Origin: Lepas anatifera
Lineage: Eukaryota; Arthropoda; Thecostraca; Lepadidae
Assembly (NCBI GenBank): GCA_034440635.1
Contig: JAOTON010000385.1
Coordinates: forward strand, 3,401,001 to 3,465,000
Reading direction: 5' to 3'
Length of the DNA: 64,000 bases
Both the position numbers and the translations under genes were made by a program. The first letter of the stretch is position 1. Each line of letters opens with the position of its first letter. Under the pieces are notes generated by a model that was not told the DNA's origin, made no database searches, and saw only the letters and a list, made by a program, of their open reading frames with translations. Positions 1-12,580 of this stretch are shown here, in pieces.

Positions 1-1766
1 ATCTGTACCTTTCGCCGCGGCCACAGAGGCCCCCGTCCGATATCCCTGCAGCCCTCCTGATTCGGTTTGTGACCCATGTGCCCCCGGCAGGGGACCGTGT
101 GACGTTGTACCGGTGTGGAGACCACGTGGACCTGAGCCGAGGCCCGGTGGTGTCCCACACCGGCCTGCTGGGCCGCTGCTCCATCACAGCTGTACACCCC
201 ATCCAGGCCGACTGCGGACAGCTGCACAGGTGAGCCCAGCCTCTCTTTTTTGGGGGAGGGTGAGGGAGATAATCGACGCACCAACTGCCGGGGTCATACG
301 GTGTCTGCTACTGTCTCCCTGCTAGGAGGGTTTCCGGGGAGCCAAACTGTTTCTTGCTCAGGGAATCCGCCGGGTCTTGAACCTGGGTCGGCCGCGTGGA
401 ACCTAACCCGCTAATTACCGCGACCCCTGCCGACCCACTCCCTTAGTTATCAATGAGAGGAACAAATCTCTTCCTAGGGGGGGCTGGTAGTTGATCTGGA
501 TTGTCTGGGTGAAATTACACGGAAGTCTTCCTCCCATCCTGTTTAGGCCGTAGTGACTTTCTTTTGATCTTCCTATGTTAAGTGTCTTCGTGTTTCTGGA
601 TTTTCATCCAAAAATCTCTGCGGAAATGTTCATCCATATGCATAGATATTCAGGCTCTCAAGCAGATTCCAGCTTTCTTCTTATCATCGCAACGCATTTC
701 TGAAGCCGACCCGGGTTCGAGTTTCGACAGCTCTCCTGAATAATGTTTGATATGTGCCAAAAGTGTTTCGGTAGCAATGAGCGACGCTAGATGGGTTCAG
801 CAGTCGTGTCGGTTTTGTGGTCAAGGGCGTTGTCACGCATTCTTTACTGGGGGGACAAGCCCTGGAATCGCATGGGGCCGTAAATTCGGAGAATGTCGGT
901 TGCACATGAAACACTAACGACGATGCACTTCACCAACACATTTAATTTATGTAGATACACGCAGGTAACGGGGAAATGCAAACACATTGTTGAGGTCGAA
1001 CATTTTTTTGGAGGACGTCCCCTCCTGATTCAAGAATATGGGAATGCCCCCCTCACGCCCCGCTTTCGACGCCATTGGCTTGTATTCGGAAGGAGAAGGC
1101 TGTGAGGCTGACGTGGTCCGTGCGTGACTGGGGCAGGTTCCAGGGTGTGGCGCTCTCCAGTGAATTCATGCTGAACCACTTCGCCTACGGCCTGCTGGAG
1201 CAGCGGGCACGGGAGCTGGTAAGTCGACAAGCCACGGGTGGAGGCATTGGCTGCTGTTTCGTAACGGGGTGGTAAAAAATAACGTCTTGTGAGGGGAACT
1301 GAGAACGCACCTGGTGCGTGGCCTGCATTATATTTCGACCCTTGTCTCGAGACCTGCGTGGGGTCGGCCGCTACTGATGGACGCGAGTGGTACGTAAAAA
1401 TACCATAGTCTAACCTAAAAATACGATAGTCTAACCTTCAGACTCGGGGCACCCGTCGTGCGGATTACGGCGTGTTTTTAAGTGTTTTCAATAGTTTTAT
1501 GTTATATTTGCCCAACCTGCATGTAAAGCAAAAATACGGCAAATATAGTATGAATGGCCCAACCTTGTGACCCACTTTTTCAACACAATCTGCCAGTTTG
1601 AACTTTTATAACAGATTCATGCTTTGTTGCGGGTGGCACACTTTAGTGAACGGTGATTCAGTATTCACGTTCATCTCTTTTTCAGAACCGGAGTCGAATA
1701 CCGTACGCCTCCTCCCAAGCAGAGGCGCCCGAGTCACAAGCTGACCTGGTCTCCGAGGCCGTCTGA
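1..1766 (+). CDS. MRPL39: Mitochondrial ribosomal protein mL39, C-terminal part (3 exons)
   Basis: Exons: <1..229, 1137..1218 and 1686..1766 (TGA at 1764). The first reads YRCGDHVDLSRGPVV, then an S-I-T-A-V-H stretch. The second begins in frame with RFQGVALSSEF. The last codes a polar tail ending DLVSEAV. MRPL39 is a threonyl-tRNA-synthetase-like subunit of the mitochondrial large ribosomal subunit. Its C-terminal half carries the same signature (RCGDFVDLS, then an SAVH segment, then RRFQGVSLP). Splice sites are canonical: CAG|GTGAGC, GGCAG|G, CTG|GTAAGT and TTTCAG|A. The phases agree (phase 2 at the first junction, phase 0 at the second). The first exon is open to the window edge; an internal acceptor at 89-90 is possible but the upstream frame also reads well. 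The 5' part and start codon lie outside the window. The first intron carries a SINE remnant. Confidence 0.85.
262..436 (-). mobile_element. Divergent tRNA-derived SINE, minus orientation
   Basis: It shares the body motif GACGCACCAACTGCC, then GGTCATACGG, with the better copies at 54.5 and 63.5 kb. Its tRNA-like head differs: read on the minus strand it has an A-box-like GGTCGCGGTAATTAGCGG and a B-box-like GGTTCAAGACC. It lies in MRPL39 intron 1 as numbered here. No target-site duplication was found. Confidence 0.55.
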
Positions 1767-3224
1767 CGCTGAGCGTCAGGAACGAATGTGGCGCCGTCTA
1801 TCTCAGTGACTGTGGTGACGCCTAACGTGCGAGTGGGTAGAGACGTGAGGTTCTGTTGCGGCGCTGCACAAGTCAGGAAGTTGTCAGAATGGGGTGAAGG
1901 GCGTGGATTCGATATCAGCCCTATTTAGCTTCCAGGGTCAAATTTCATAAAAGTTATAGAAAAGTGGTACTTTTTCTGGTACTTTTACCTGACGTACGAT
2001 GTCCACTGTGACAGGTGGCTATGGATCTCGGTACCAGATGACTGGAACGTTTACCAGATATAGTGGAACTAAAACGGAGCGACAATTTTCGTTTGTTACG
2101 CCGCTTTTCTATAACTTTTATTGAAATCTTCCCAGGTCTGAAAAAGCAAGTAATGGGGGAAATGTAACGATTTTTCCACCATTTGTTTGATTTCAACTTC
2201 CGTTTTGGGACGATCAGTTTTATGCGAGGAAATTATGTCAGCAAATTTTCCACTCAGAGCGTAAATTCTCCGCAGTCATGTACACGCCCATGACTTTGCT
2301 ATTCATTGATGCCGTGTAATGTTACGTGGATGAACGTGGCGTGAAGTGTGAGAGTGGAGTGATTTTTATGTTTGTGCGATGCTTTGAAATATGTAGATGA
2401 TCACCCTTTTATTGTATTTTCAACCATGCGTTGCATAAATATAGCGTTGCTTTATCAGAACAGATGCATTTAAGAACCAATTTTCTGGCCGTCGAACGAC
2501 AGGATGACATATTTTTCGGCGATAGCAATAAAACTCCTGTACTGCGTTGAACATATTGATACACCAAGTATCAGAGATGTGAGATGTGTAAAATGTAATG
2601 CGAGATGATGTGTACGATGATACCTTAAGGTTAGGCTCTGTATTCAGTACCACTCGCCCCCCCTGCCCTTTTAAAGCAGTGGCAACGCACCGGTTTGGAA
2701 GCCACTGCCTCGGCTGGTCAAGACTCGTTCATTTTGGATTTTATCCAACAGCATGATCAGAGGCAAATTCCGGGGCCTTGGGCATGATATTCAGAGCTGT
2801 CGGATGCGTATCTCATGCTTCGCCAGGGTTGGCCAATCTGATCGAGATAAGATAACTTTACTAGAATAATTAAAAATTTAAATCGTTGCACTAGAGCAGT
2901 CCTAAATATTGAAGTGTAGTCTTTAAAGCCATTCTAGTGAAATTATTTATTTCGATCAATTCGACCAATGCTGACAAGGATTGAAAATTCATCCCAAAGC
3001 TCCCAATATCATGCGTATGTGAACGGAGTCCGAAACGGGCAACGATCCGTTAATCTCCAAATAATGTTAAAGGGATTTTCGCACCTTCATAATGGAATTT
3101 GAACTGAGATAGCTATGTGATAGACATGCGGAGAAACCACGGAATCAATATTTTATATGTATCAGAAATTACCGTTTGCGGAGAAAAGGGTTGAAAATTC
3201 ACCCCCTTACCGACCTCTTCCCCC
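1767..3224. other. Intergenic, no gene seen
   Basis: AT-rich sequence downstream of MRPL39. No frame here combines splice sites with coding-like third positions. Short imperfect inverted segments occur at about 1940-2150 (TTTTATAGAAAAGTGG-type sequence facing CTTTTCTATAACTTTT), suggesting an old palindromic element. Confidence 0.4.
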
Positions 3225-3900
3225 TCCCCCCGGGTGTTAGAGCCGCATGGCGAAATCCATGGTGCGTTTCGTGCTGTGGGGCTATCTTAGGGAAGTGACG
3301 AGATTGTAAGTCCAGGTCAACCCACATGAAGTTAAAGTCCAAATGTCACAGGTCAAGGCCATACCGGCATTCGTAAGGTCATTGGCCTTATTGCTACCGG
3401 TCAAATGGCGTTACCCAGTACGGCGTATATGACGAACTTTGACGTCATACTTAAGATAACTCGATGTAAAGGTCAAAGGTCATGGACAAAGATCAATCCT
3501 CACTCCGCCCAACAGTTTCTATGGTTCTTGTCATAGTGAAATTATAGGGAATATGTCATTTTGTGACGTCATAGGTCAACTACCTTGAATTTCCTGGACC
3601 CCAAAATTTAATTAAACAATTTTTCGGACTCTTCTCTATGATCCTGGTCCATTTTTGATATATCCTGAACTTTTTTTGCTTAATCACGGCATTTCCCGAT
3701 CACTCTCCGGCACGGCCATGATTTGACCTTGCATATCGGTTACACCTAGTTCAACTGAAATCGGTCATTCTGTAAATCACCATGGCTCCCACTCAGCTGA
3801 AAACCGGGTTTAAGCCCTCTTTGTTTCCGAGATCTCAGAGGGGCCTACCCTACCAGGCCCCCTTATGTGCACGTTAGTGTCAGGCCACTCTCCTGTGCGG
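3225..3900. repeat. Degenerate AGGTCA-rich element
   Basis: About 0.7 kb with many AGGTCA/TGACCT hexamers, directly left of the TTAA element at 3908. It includes a perfect direct repeat AGGTCA-A-AGGTCA (DR1) at 3470-3482 and two TGACGTCA octamers, near 3440 and 3563. The ends look like CCGGGTGTTAG and GCACGTTAG, so it may be an older relative of the TTAA elements. Its boundaries are uncertain. Confidence 0.4.
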
Positions 3901-3903
3901 GTG

Positions 3904-5099
3904 TTAACCCTTATCTCGGTGGCGGTTACGAGCCACCTTGCCCTGGTGGGGGGTTAAAAAGAGTCCCCCACGATCTAAAAAACTAAGAGCTGGAAAAAAC
4001 GTAAAACTGCAATTAAAAGCTCTTTAAAAATGATATCGAAAATACTTAATTCATTTTTCTCGTCAGGGCAATATCAAGGTCACCAGAGGTCAAAATAGGT
4101 CAAAATCGCTAATATGAGGTGTACTATGAAAACCTCATATTGCAGAAACTATGATAGCTAGAAACATTTTTTGAACACCATTCGAAAGCTCTTGAGTTGC
4201 TTTTTCATTGCAGTGGCAATTATTTTCGGGTCACGTCAAAGCCTAGGGAGCTGCAGGCCACTGAATATTGGGAATGTTCTTGGGAATGTCCATAGCCACC
4301 CATGCATAAGGGCGCTTCCTTTTTCGCTAATAACTTCCAAACCAAGCAAGATGCAGCCATAGTTGATGCACCATTGCAATCCTCTCGTTAATACAAATCG
4401 AATGATATATGATATTGTAATGCCAGGTCAAATTTAAAATTTGACCTGACCTAGGTCAACATTCTGACCAAACTTTGACCTGATAAACTCATGATGTATA
4501 TCGTTTGACTTGCAGTGACCATACAAACACTTTGGTGACAAAATAAATTTTTATCTTTGTTTATTCAAAATCTATAGAGTAAAACACCCAAAAATGTTTA
4601 TTTGGCCTAAGGTGACCTTTCAAAGGACACAAGTTAAAAATTTTTGGTGTCAACTCAGAAATGGGCCAAGAGCAAGTCGTAACCGATGTTTGAAGTTGAT
4701 CCATCCATACTGAGAAAACCTCATTTCGTGATTTTCCCCATGTATTTACAATGGGGAGATCATGCTCTGCACATGACCTTAGGTTACCAATATAAAAAAA
4801 TCCCGGAACATATGTTTTAGCTCCTGGTGGGCTCAATATGTGGTATGAGCTTCAACTTGATCGATTAACCCTCCTTTTAGTTATGTACTCCTAAACATTT
4901 TTGAGGTGAGGTCACTTCACCTGGCTTGGTGACCTGACCTGATATGACCTTGAGCTAAAATTTTCAGGAAAAATGTAAAAATGGTAAGGGAACAGCTAGA
5001 CTAAGTTTGGTGGTGTTGCGCGTCGCCGTTTTTTTTGTCACTTCAGAAAAACCCGACGGGGTCTAAAAAGACCCCCCTCCCCACCCGGGCAAAGGCTAA
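3904..5099. mobile_element. TTAA-flanked non-autonomous DNA element, subtype B (copy 1)
   Basis: TTAA at 3904-3907 is followed by CCCTTATCTCGGTGG. The right end mirrors it as CCCGGGCAAAGG at about 5086-5095, then a decayed CTAA. A second, subterminal copy of the motif (GAGCCACCTTGCCCTGGTGG) lies about 30 bp inside the left end. The interior has many TGACCT/AGGTCA hexamers, a CCATGTATTTACAATGGGG core and a T run near the right end. There is no transposase ORF. The TTAA target site with CCC...GGG ends is the hallmark of piggyBac-type transposition. It matches 52872-54065 in inverted orientation at nearly the same length (about 1188 and 1194 bp). Confidence 0.7.
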
Positions 5100-5196
5100 G
5101 GAATTGGGCAGTAATTGCAACTTATTGTTTTAAATGCATCACCACCCTTATAACCCACCAATACCGCCATTGATTGCACCTTTTTCACGACCAGAA

Positions 5197-5348
5197 ATGT
5201 CTGATAGTCGCAGCGGCGGTGGGCCGCGCTGGCGCACGGACTTGAAGAAAGTGGAGATCGGGTCGTTTGGGAGCAGAGGCTCGCTTTCTGCTAACGACTC
5301 CATTATTTTTATTGATGAATCTTATAGAGAAAGGAAATCAAGGGTAAT
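5197..5348 (+). CDS. Candidate isolated first exon, unknown protein
   Basis: Just outside the TTAA element, an ATG at 5197 opens a frame reading MSDSRSGGGPRWRTDLKKVE, then IGSFGSRGSLSANDS, with GC-rich third positions in its first half. It ends at AAT|GTGAGT (donor at 5349, phase 2); an alternative donor GTAATG starts at 5344. No matching downstream exon was identified. It could be the first coding exon of a plus-strand gene or a chance ORF. No family is recognised. Confidence 0.25.
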
Positions 5349-5736
5349 GTGAGTAAAAATGTTTCAATCATATTATAGGGCAATAGTTATATATTTTAGA
5401 AAATAAAAAAATGTATGGTATGTTTAAAATATATATATTTCTATAATTATATTTCTCGTGGGCCGGTATTCGTTATTTGTCCTTTAGAGACCCAGATAAA
5501 GTTTTTATATTATTTGTGGAAGCATACAGGTTAAATTTCGCTGTTAAAACGGGCATGTGATTGCGTTTGGTCAAAATGCCTCGTGCTATAATTTTCAAAC
5601 CGTAAGTCAGGGAGAACAATGAATATGTAAATCGTCATCACCTCCATCAATAGCCCTCCTAATAAAAAATTGCATCGAAATCCGCGATATGGGGGTGTTA
5701 TCGACTGGTCGATATATCGTGGGATGCCCCACCTCC
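5349..5736. other. AT-rich spacer, nothing recognisable
   Basis: AT-rich sequence with short TATA-like runs near 5425-5450. No coding signal or repeat end was seen. Confidence 0.3.
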
Positions 5737-6250
5737 TATGAGTCATCTGGGACTACTTTAGCAGGTTTTCAGACTTGGGTCAATATCTTTGCGGAATGTG
5801 ATGATAAAGTTTTTATTTTAGATACAATTATGTTTTGATTATTATTTTGAGCCTATTTATATGCACATTAACTATGCTCGGTCAGATGGTGGCCTTGACC
5901 TGACCTTAGGTCACGTAATTTTCATGTTTTTTCCTAGTATAGTCATATGCACAATCGATTTGCCGTAAGGAGGGGAAGCAAATAGTGCCTAAAAATGGAT
6001 TATAACTCAACTCTGTCAGACACCAGAGCCCAAAAGCGGTCTCTAACCTGTCACTTTCTTTGACTTACCATGACCTCAATATTAACCTAAGCTAAGAAGT
6101 TACAAATGTAGTGCTTTCATGAATTGGTATGAACTATCCCCCAGCCTTCGTGATGTTTCTATCTCACATAGGAGCCGAGATCGAGGGGCTGTTTGACCCC
6201 CTACCCACCAGGGCGAAGGTGGCTCGGAGGCCCGCCGGGGCGGGTGTTAA
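5737..6250. mobile_element. Truncated TTAA element, subtype D, inverted
   Basis: The right end is GGCGGGTGTTAAC, with TTAA at 6247-6250. The subterminal motif (ACCAGGGCGAAGGTGGCTCG) and interior match the reverse complement of the element starting at 32521. For example, CAGACTTGGGTCAATATCTTTGC here corresponds to GCAAAGATATTGACCAAGTCTG there. The left end is missing: homology starts near 5737 at GAGTCATCTGG. No ORF. Confidence 0.6.
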
Positions 6251-7408
6251 CTGATATTTTTTATCAAACGAAACAGTAGGCTTATTAGCCATTCTCAGCA
6301 GAAATAAGGCCAAATCCACTAGTTTCAACGTAGATCGCCCCTAAAACCACCGCAGCCTGGAATTGCACTAAGATGCCACATTCGCTTTAACTGTGAAAGA
6401 CAGTTCAGTCCGACAACCACTTCAGGTACACACATACGTGGCCGATTATAGCGGGAGCGTGGAGCCCCACTCAGTACCCTCTCTCTGAAAAGAAGCTTAG
6501 GTTTAACGAATCGACCAGTGAACCGTAGCTATTTGCTGACTCGATCGTTGCTTCCTGATAAAACAGGAAATATAACAATCCGCCTGGATCAACAAAAAGG
6601 CATCGGTCAATATCACGGATAATAAAACCATCACCTTGTAGAAGGATTATTGGGATTAGTGTCGAGTGCATCGGACCTTGTCGTTAAAAGTAGCGGATAT
6701 TGATCGCACTGCCATTATCATTGCAGTTTTGTCCAATGATGCAATGTTGCGGTATCGAGGAGATTTTCTCGCTTGGAATAACATAACGGTGAGGTCTGTA
6801 TGTCCTGTAGACACTGCGGAAGCGTTGGACTATTCAGGATTTTCCCGATGGAAGGGCGGCGTCCATTATGGACGCAGGCTTGCCGGGGGAAGTTGGGCGT
6901 CATAGTTACAAGGGGCGCCTCTTTTTCTTCAGAAGCCAATCCTATTGTGTTTAGGAACACTATTCCTATCCGGAAATATATCATCTCATACTTGGTAGAT
7001 GTGCTTTGTCCTTATATAGTGTATTTTAGCTGTTATCTTCATTAACCATTGGGCGCCGTTCGCCCGAAAATTGCCTCGGGCTAGGGTCAATAAAACATAG
7101 AAGCGCTAGTGTGAAAAAAGCCCAATCATTGTGTCTTTCCATCTTCTAAAGATTATAGATGCTGCCCAGGGCTGCCAACTTTTTCAGCAGAAAAGGGCCA
7201 AACCGAGTTAGAAGCAGGGCCAAAAAGGGACCAAATTTTATTTTCACTAAAACAGCCAAAATGAATATCACAGAAGTCAGATTTGAGACTAAAACGACCC
7301 CTCACAGTATCATAAACTCACAGAAGTACAACTTGTATCGCTGTTTAAAACTAATTTTTGATAGTTTGATCTTGACTTGACGCAATATTCTTTTAGTGCA
7401 CTGCCAAT
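6251..7408. other. Intergenic, no gene supported
   Basis: Open frames near 6666-7045 lack splice sites, coding-like third positions and any recognisable motif. No terminal repeats found. Confidence 0.35.
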
Positions 7409-8438
7409 TTAACCTTCGTCCCACCGGGGAACAACGATGGCCCCTAAGGTTTTTTTAGAATAACAGAAATACGACGAGGTACAGCACTGTGGTTAAGGAG
7501 TCTATTTCTCAGCCCATCGTTTTCCCACGCACGCTAAACATGTTTTACCCCGGGGCCACAATAGATCAGGTCACCAGGCAAGGTCAACCACAGGTAACCT
7601 CACTTCAGCTTTTGAGCTCTACATTAGCTACATTTCTAATCTGATCGATTTGAAACTATTTACACTTGATGGCCCTTCCAGGTTCTACAAGTTGTATATC
7701 CAGATTGTTTTGTATTTGGTGACCTGCGGTCAGGTCACAAGGGGACCTCTCCCATACAACAAGCTTGGGAAAAACTGTCTTATGATCTAAAAGTCGCAAA
7801 AATGGTTGCAAATTCTCAGACTGCTCAGAAAAGCATTCTTGGCTACCCTTTCACGGATTCCAGGGGCGATATTTTCCCTTTGACCTATCTGGAGTCATTA
7901 CAGGTCACCAGGGGTAAAAACAGTATTCTGACAATAACTTTTAACCTCATCAAGCTAGAGCGCTGAATTAAACGTCATCGCATATGTCTCATCAATGGCT
8001 TCCGTTTGATATACGGCAAGGTTACTCTGACCTTTCATGACATCAAGTCATGTTAGGTCAAGAGGTGCCCTCTGGAGGTCAAACCATTTGCGGAAGTTCA
8101 TTAGGTTCCACATAGCAGGGAAACCCTTGGCACGTTCCTATCAAGCGTACTAGAGTAAATTTCAATAGCTCTAATGGCATGAGAGCCATGACCAGGTTTC
8201 TTAAGCATTGCATATTTTAGTAGAAATAGCCTATCGTGACCCAACTTGACATCTGGAGGTCAAACCATTCTCCTGAGCCTCTAAACATGTGTATTTAAAT
8301 CATACTGAAGTCACATGAGCTTCCTAATACACTTTGCAAATTTGCGCTAGGCCCCATATTTTCTGAGTTAGAAAAGGGCTCATCGATGCCCAAGGTGGGG
8401 CAAAGGTGGCACAAGACTCCCGTTAGGACGCGGGTTAA
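7409..8438. mobile_element. TTAA-flanked element, subtype A (copy 1)
   Basis: TTAA at 7409-7412 and 8435-8438 bound a 1022-bp element. The left end is CCTTCGTCCCACCGGGG, and the right end is the motif pair leading to ACGCGGG. The interior is dense in TGACCT/AGGTCA (for example GGTCACCAGGCAAGGTCAA) and lacks any transposase ORF. It lies in the same orientation as the copy at 13759-14778 and opposite to the one at 10056-11079; all three are within a few bases of the same length. Confidence 0.72.
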
Positions 8439-9179
8439 TAGGATGCCAGGAGTGCCTCTTCAATTCCGCGTGGCTATCAAATTATTTTATCCACATAGCC
8501 AGAAAATTTGTTGGCATCATCAATTATCTTAGCCGCACCACTCCCCGCTAATATTTAATATTTTTCCTGCTTTTCCAACTGTGAGTTTTTTTGCTCTTTC
8601 AGCAGTGGTGGATACAGGATTTTCGTAAGTGGGAAGGAGAGGGTGGAGCCTCAAAGCGCACTTCGCCAGCGAATTTCCACCGAAAGGGTGGCTATAGTTC
8701 TCCTAAGAGTTCTCCTCCCACTGGCATAGCAGTTTTTCTGCTGCTCTGATCCTTTATTGGTGTCAGAACATCTTATTCAAATCCGGAAAAGGCCAAAAGA
8801 AGCCATATTTATACAAGGGACAAACCAAAAAGAGCTTAGGTGCCAGCTGCTAGAAAAAGGGCCAAAGAAGGCCAGATTCCAAGAGAGGGCCAACCGAAAA
8901 AAATCGCCCAGCCAAACACGACAAAAAAGCCTAAATTCTAAATATTTGGCCACGAAATGGCCAGCCTGGCAGCCCTGATTCTGCCGCAATGTATTCGAAA
9001 TGAATAAAATATTTTCTTATTTTTCTTTATGAGTATAGCAAGGTAAGTAAATTCCTAAAGTATCGAACACATGTGGTTTTTAGTCTAAATCGAGACAAGG
9101 TTTTATGTACATACCTACTATGATGTGTGGCTGTTGCTGTCAAAATCATCTAGGGAATGTAGAGCAAAAACCAGTTAAT
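8439..9179. other. Intergenic with MITE fragment
   Basis: Contains a fragment resembling the CAGTGGCGGATCCAGGA terminus at about 8603 (GCAGTGGTGGATACAGGA), probably a decayed hAT-like MITE end. Reading frames between 8757 and 8989 are open on both strands but show no coding bias. Confidence 0.3.
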
Positions 9180-9300
9180 AATTTTTGGGGCTTATTGACG
9201 CACCAACTGTCAGGGTCATATGACGTCTCCAACGTTTTCTCTTAGAAGGGTTTCTCGGGAGCCAGCTTTGATTCTGACGTAGGGTTGGCCGAATATATAA
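9180..9300 (-). mobile_element. Partial SINE body, minus orientation
   Basis: GACGCACCAACTGTCAGGGT starting near 9197 and the following bases match the SINE body seen at 54.5 and 63.5 kb. The tRNA-like head is not recognisable, so this is a truncated copy. Confidence 0.5.
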
Positions 9301-10051
9301 TCTCTCCCCATTTACAACATCAAGGAATCGATGAGAAATGCCAACTAACAACTTATCAACTGACAGAAAAAATATGCAGCGATTTCACTATAAGTTTTAC
9401 CAACGCTACCAGAACGATAATAAGTAAATAGGCTAAGCACTTCGCAACGCCACACCAGCGACCAGTCTGACGCGCTGTGACTACATGGGGTCCCGCCTAA
9501 TCCACGAACGAACTCTGAGCGCTGACAACTGACCGCGTGTAAAATGAGAGCATCCTGCAATCCCCCTGTACTGTCTGGGCTTCCAGTCGGATAGAACACT
9601 ATGTTTGATTGGTTGTAGGCTATCTCCAGCGTTGTGATTAGTTGGTGCTGAGACTGCTTTGCCGGGATTTCCCGTAACTACACTCTTTGTTTCGTTTTTG
9701 CACGGTGGAGAAGACAGCCACTGCTAGAAATTTTTAACGCAATTTTTGTGGATTGCCAATTTGGGATGAACAATAGAACAAAATTGTTATTATCGGGTGG
9801 TGCTCTGTCTTATTTTCGTCAGATGAGGTTGCGTTTGTTCAATTTTAGGTAATATGTCTATTTCACTGGGGGGCTAATTTCCGGGCACTGGGGGGCATTT
9901 CGGCCGACTGGGGGGAGGCAAATGGCCCCCCAGATAACATGTTAAAAATTGCCTGGTTTATATCCCTTTGGGGTGACCGAGCATCTCCATGGAAATATTA
10001 AGCAAGTGTTGAATTATCTCTTGAATTGTCCTGTTCCTCGTTTCAAGGACT
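9301..10051. other. Intergenic; small GC-rich repeat fragment
   Basis: Contains a GGGGGG-rich fragment at about 9865-9945 (repeated ACTGGGGGG), likely MITE debris. No gene signal. Confidence 0.3.
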
Positions 10052-11083
10052 TTAACCCGCGCCCCACCGGGGGTCCAGCGCCACCTTCGCCCCACCGGGG
10101 GACCATCGATGGCCCCCTCTAACTCCGAAAATATGGGCGTTAGCGCAAATCTGCAAAGTGCAATAGAAAGCTCGCGTGAATTCAGTGAGAAATTACTTTA
10201 CATGTTTTAGTGCTCAGGTCAATTGTTTGACCTCCAGAGGTAAAATTAGGTCAAGATCGGCTATTTTCACTCAAATATGCAATGCTTAAGCCAACTGGGC
10301 ATAACTCTTATGCCATTAGAGCTATTGAGGTCTGGTAAAGTATATTTGACAGGAAATTGTCAGTCCTTTTCCGCCATGTGAAACGTAAAGACCTCCCGCC
10401 AGTGGTTTGACCTCCAGAGGTCACCTCGTGACCTAAGATGACTTGAGGTCACAAAAGGTCAGAAAGTGACCTTGTCGTATATCCAATGAAAGCCAGTGAC
10501 GAGACAAACACGAGGGTGTTTGTTTCAGCGCTCTAGCTTAATTAGGTCAAAAGTTATTGTCAAAATACTATTTTTGACCCTGGTGACCTTGGATGACCTT
10601 GGAGAGGTCAAAGGGCAAGTATGGCCCCTGGAATCCGTGAAAAGGTGTCCAAGAACGCTTTTTTGATCAAGCTGAGTATTTTTAATCGCATTTGTGACTT
10701 TTAGATCGTAAAACAGCTTTTCCCCATGCTTTTTCAATGGGAGAGGTCACCTCGTGACCTGACCTCAGGGCACGAAATCGAAAAATCCCGGATATACACC
10801 TTGTAGACCCTGGAGGGGCCATACAGTGTAGGAAGTTTCAAATCGATCGACTTCGAAATGTAGCTCTTACAGAGCTCTAAGTTTGAAGTGAGGTGACCTT
10901 GGTTGACCTCGTCTGGTGACCTGACCTTGGGTGACCCGGGGTAAAAAATTCAGGGATGGTGGGAAAATGATGCAGTGAGAGGTAGAGCCCTCAATCGCGG
11001 TGCTGCGCCTCTTCGTTTTTCTGTTATCCCGGAAAAACCTTAGGGGGCCATCGATGCCCCACGCCCGGTGGGGCGAGGGTTAA
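10052..11083. mobile_element. TTAA-flanked element, subtype A (copy 2), inverted
   Basis: Perfect TTAA at 10052-10055 and 11080-11083 flank a 1024-bp element. It starts CCCGCGCCCCACCGGGGG and ends CCCGGTGGGGCGAGGG, the clearest CCC...GGG ends in the window. A second copy of the end motif (CTTCGCCCCACCGGGGG) lies about 30 bp inside the left end. The interior carries dozens of TGACCT/AGGTCA hexamers, including everted and inverted pairs such as GAGGTCACCTCGTGACCTGA at 10742-10761. No coding capacity. Confidence 0.78.
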
Positions 11084-12530
11084 ACTGGTATTTACAGTTC
11101 TGCAGATCTGATGGAAGGCTAAAACACTCTTTATATTGTGCTGTTCCTTTTGATAGTGTGGTAATTGACATTGTTTCAGGGCACCCCAATCATTAAACAA
11201 TTCCAAACCTGTGGGTAATACCCTTCTCCGGATGCACGGGGCCGGCCGCACCCGACCACCACCCCCTGGATCCGTCTCTGGAATATAGGCTTAGTAAAAG
11301 CTATGTGTACAGCTCACACACAAGTTCGCGGCTGTTTCTGCATTTGATTCCTGGTATATGGCCTTACCAGGCTGGTGTGCTCCTAAACCCAAATAACCAA
11401 CAAACCAAAGTTTCCTGGGTCATCTACTTCCTCAATTTGCGCACTAATGAAGGTGCGCACTTATCAGTTTCAGCTCTACATGCGCACCAGTTTCAGCTCG
11501 AGAAGTATGAATCACGCGCATGTGCGCAGATCATCGTCTGCGTGGTTCAATGCTCGATTTGCGCCGCACTTTCTGAAAACTGGTCTAGAATCTGCTGAAG
11601 CTGTAGGAGGTGTATTACTTCAAGCACAGACTGGTTTTGCGGTGCTCTTGCTCCAAGGGATTCCATAGCTTAGGTATAGGTATCTCTCGTCAGATACGGC
11701 GCGAAGGGGTTTAAATTTACACATCTTTGGGGTGTCTGGACACCCCCAATCGACTGTTCAAGTAGTGTTGAATACATTTATATTTTTTCCTTTACTTTTT
11801 AACCCTACTGATGTAAAGCACTTAGCTGCACCAATTTCTGACAAGGGCGTTGATTAAATGCCCGCCTTCCCCACTCAGATCTCGAAATTTATCCGTCCTA
11901 TTCTAAGAATTCAAACGCAGAGCGACTAAGCTTACGCTAATCTAGGAATTGTGAGAAGGGGTGTGTGAAATGTCGAAACAATTTCTTTATCTCTATAACT
12001 CTTGGCGCCGTTATCTGGTTTTCAAAAACATGTACGTATTAACAGAGAATTGTGGCAGAGTTGGCTCATATTTCAGCTACGCGAGAACTCAAATTGAATT
12101 GGTGGTTTCAGGGCCAGAACTGCATGGTGAAATATTCCTGAATATTTTAATTTTTTGCTGTTGCTTAGATCAGCAAACGTAGCATACACCGTTAAAGTTT
12201 TCACCTCGACATAAATAATATGATGCCACAACTCCGAGACGGCGGATGCAGGAAAGCAAACTAGTGGAGACAAATACATATTGCCAATACATTAGAGGCA
12301 TCATGCATATATTTCTCAAGGCTCATCTATTGATACTTCTTATCTTGTCAAACCTTTATCCACTCATAGCTGACCAAGGGGAGTCTGAGTGATCTTGTCT
12401 TCTTGATCCGTCTATGCTTATCCGCTTCATGGTGCTTAGTTTGCTGGAAAACGCTTGCACATACGTTAAGTCGGCCTTTTTGTTACCGACGGTACCTGAG
12501 CTGTTCCTAAGTATATATAATAAGTTAACT

Positions 12531-12580
<50 letters not shown>

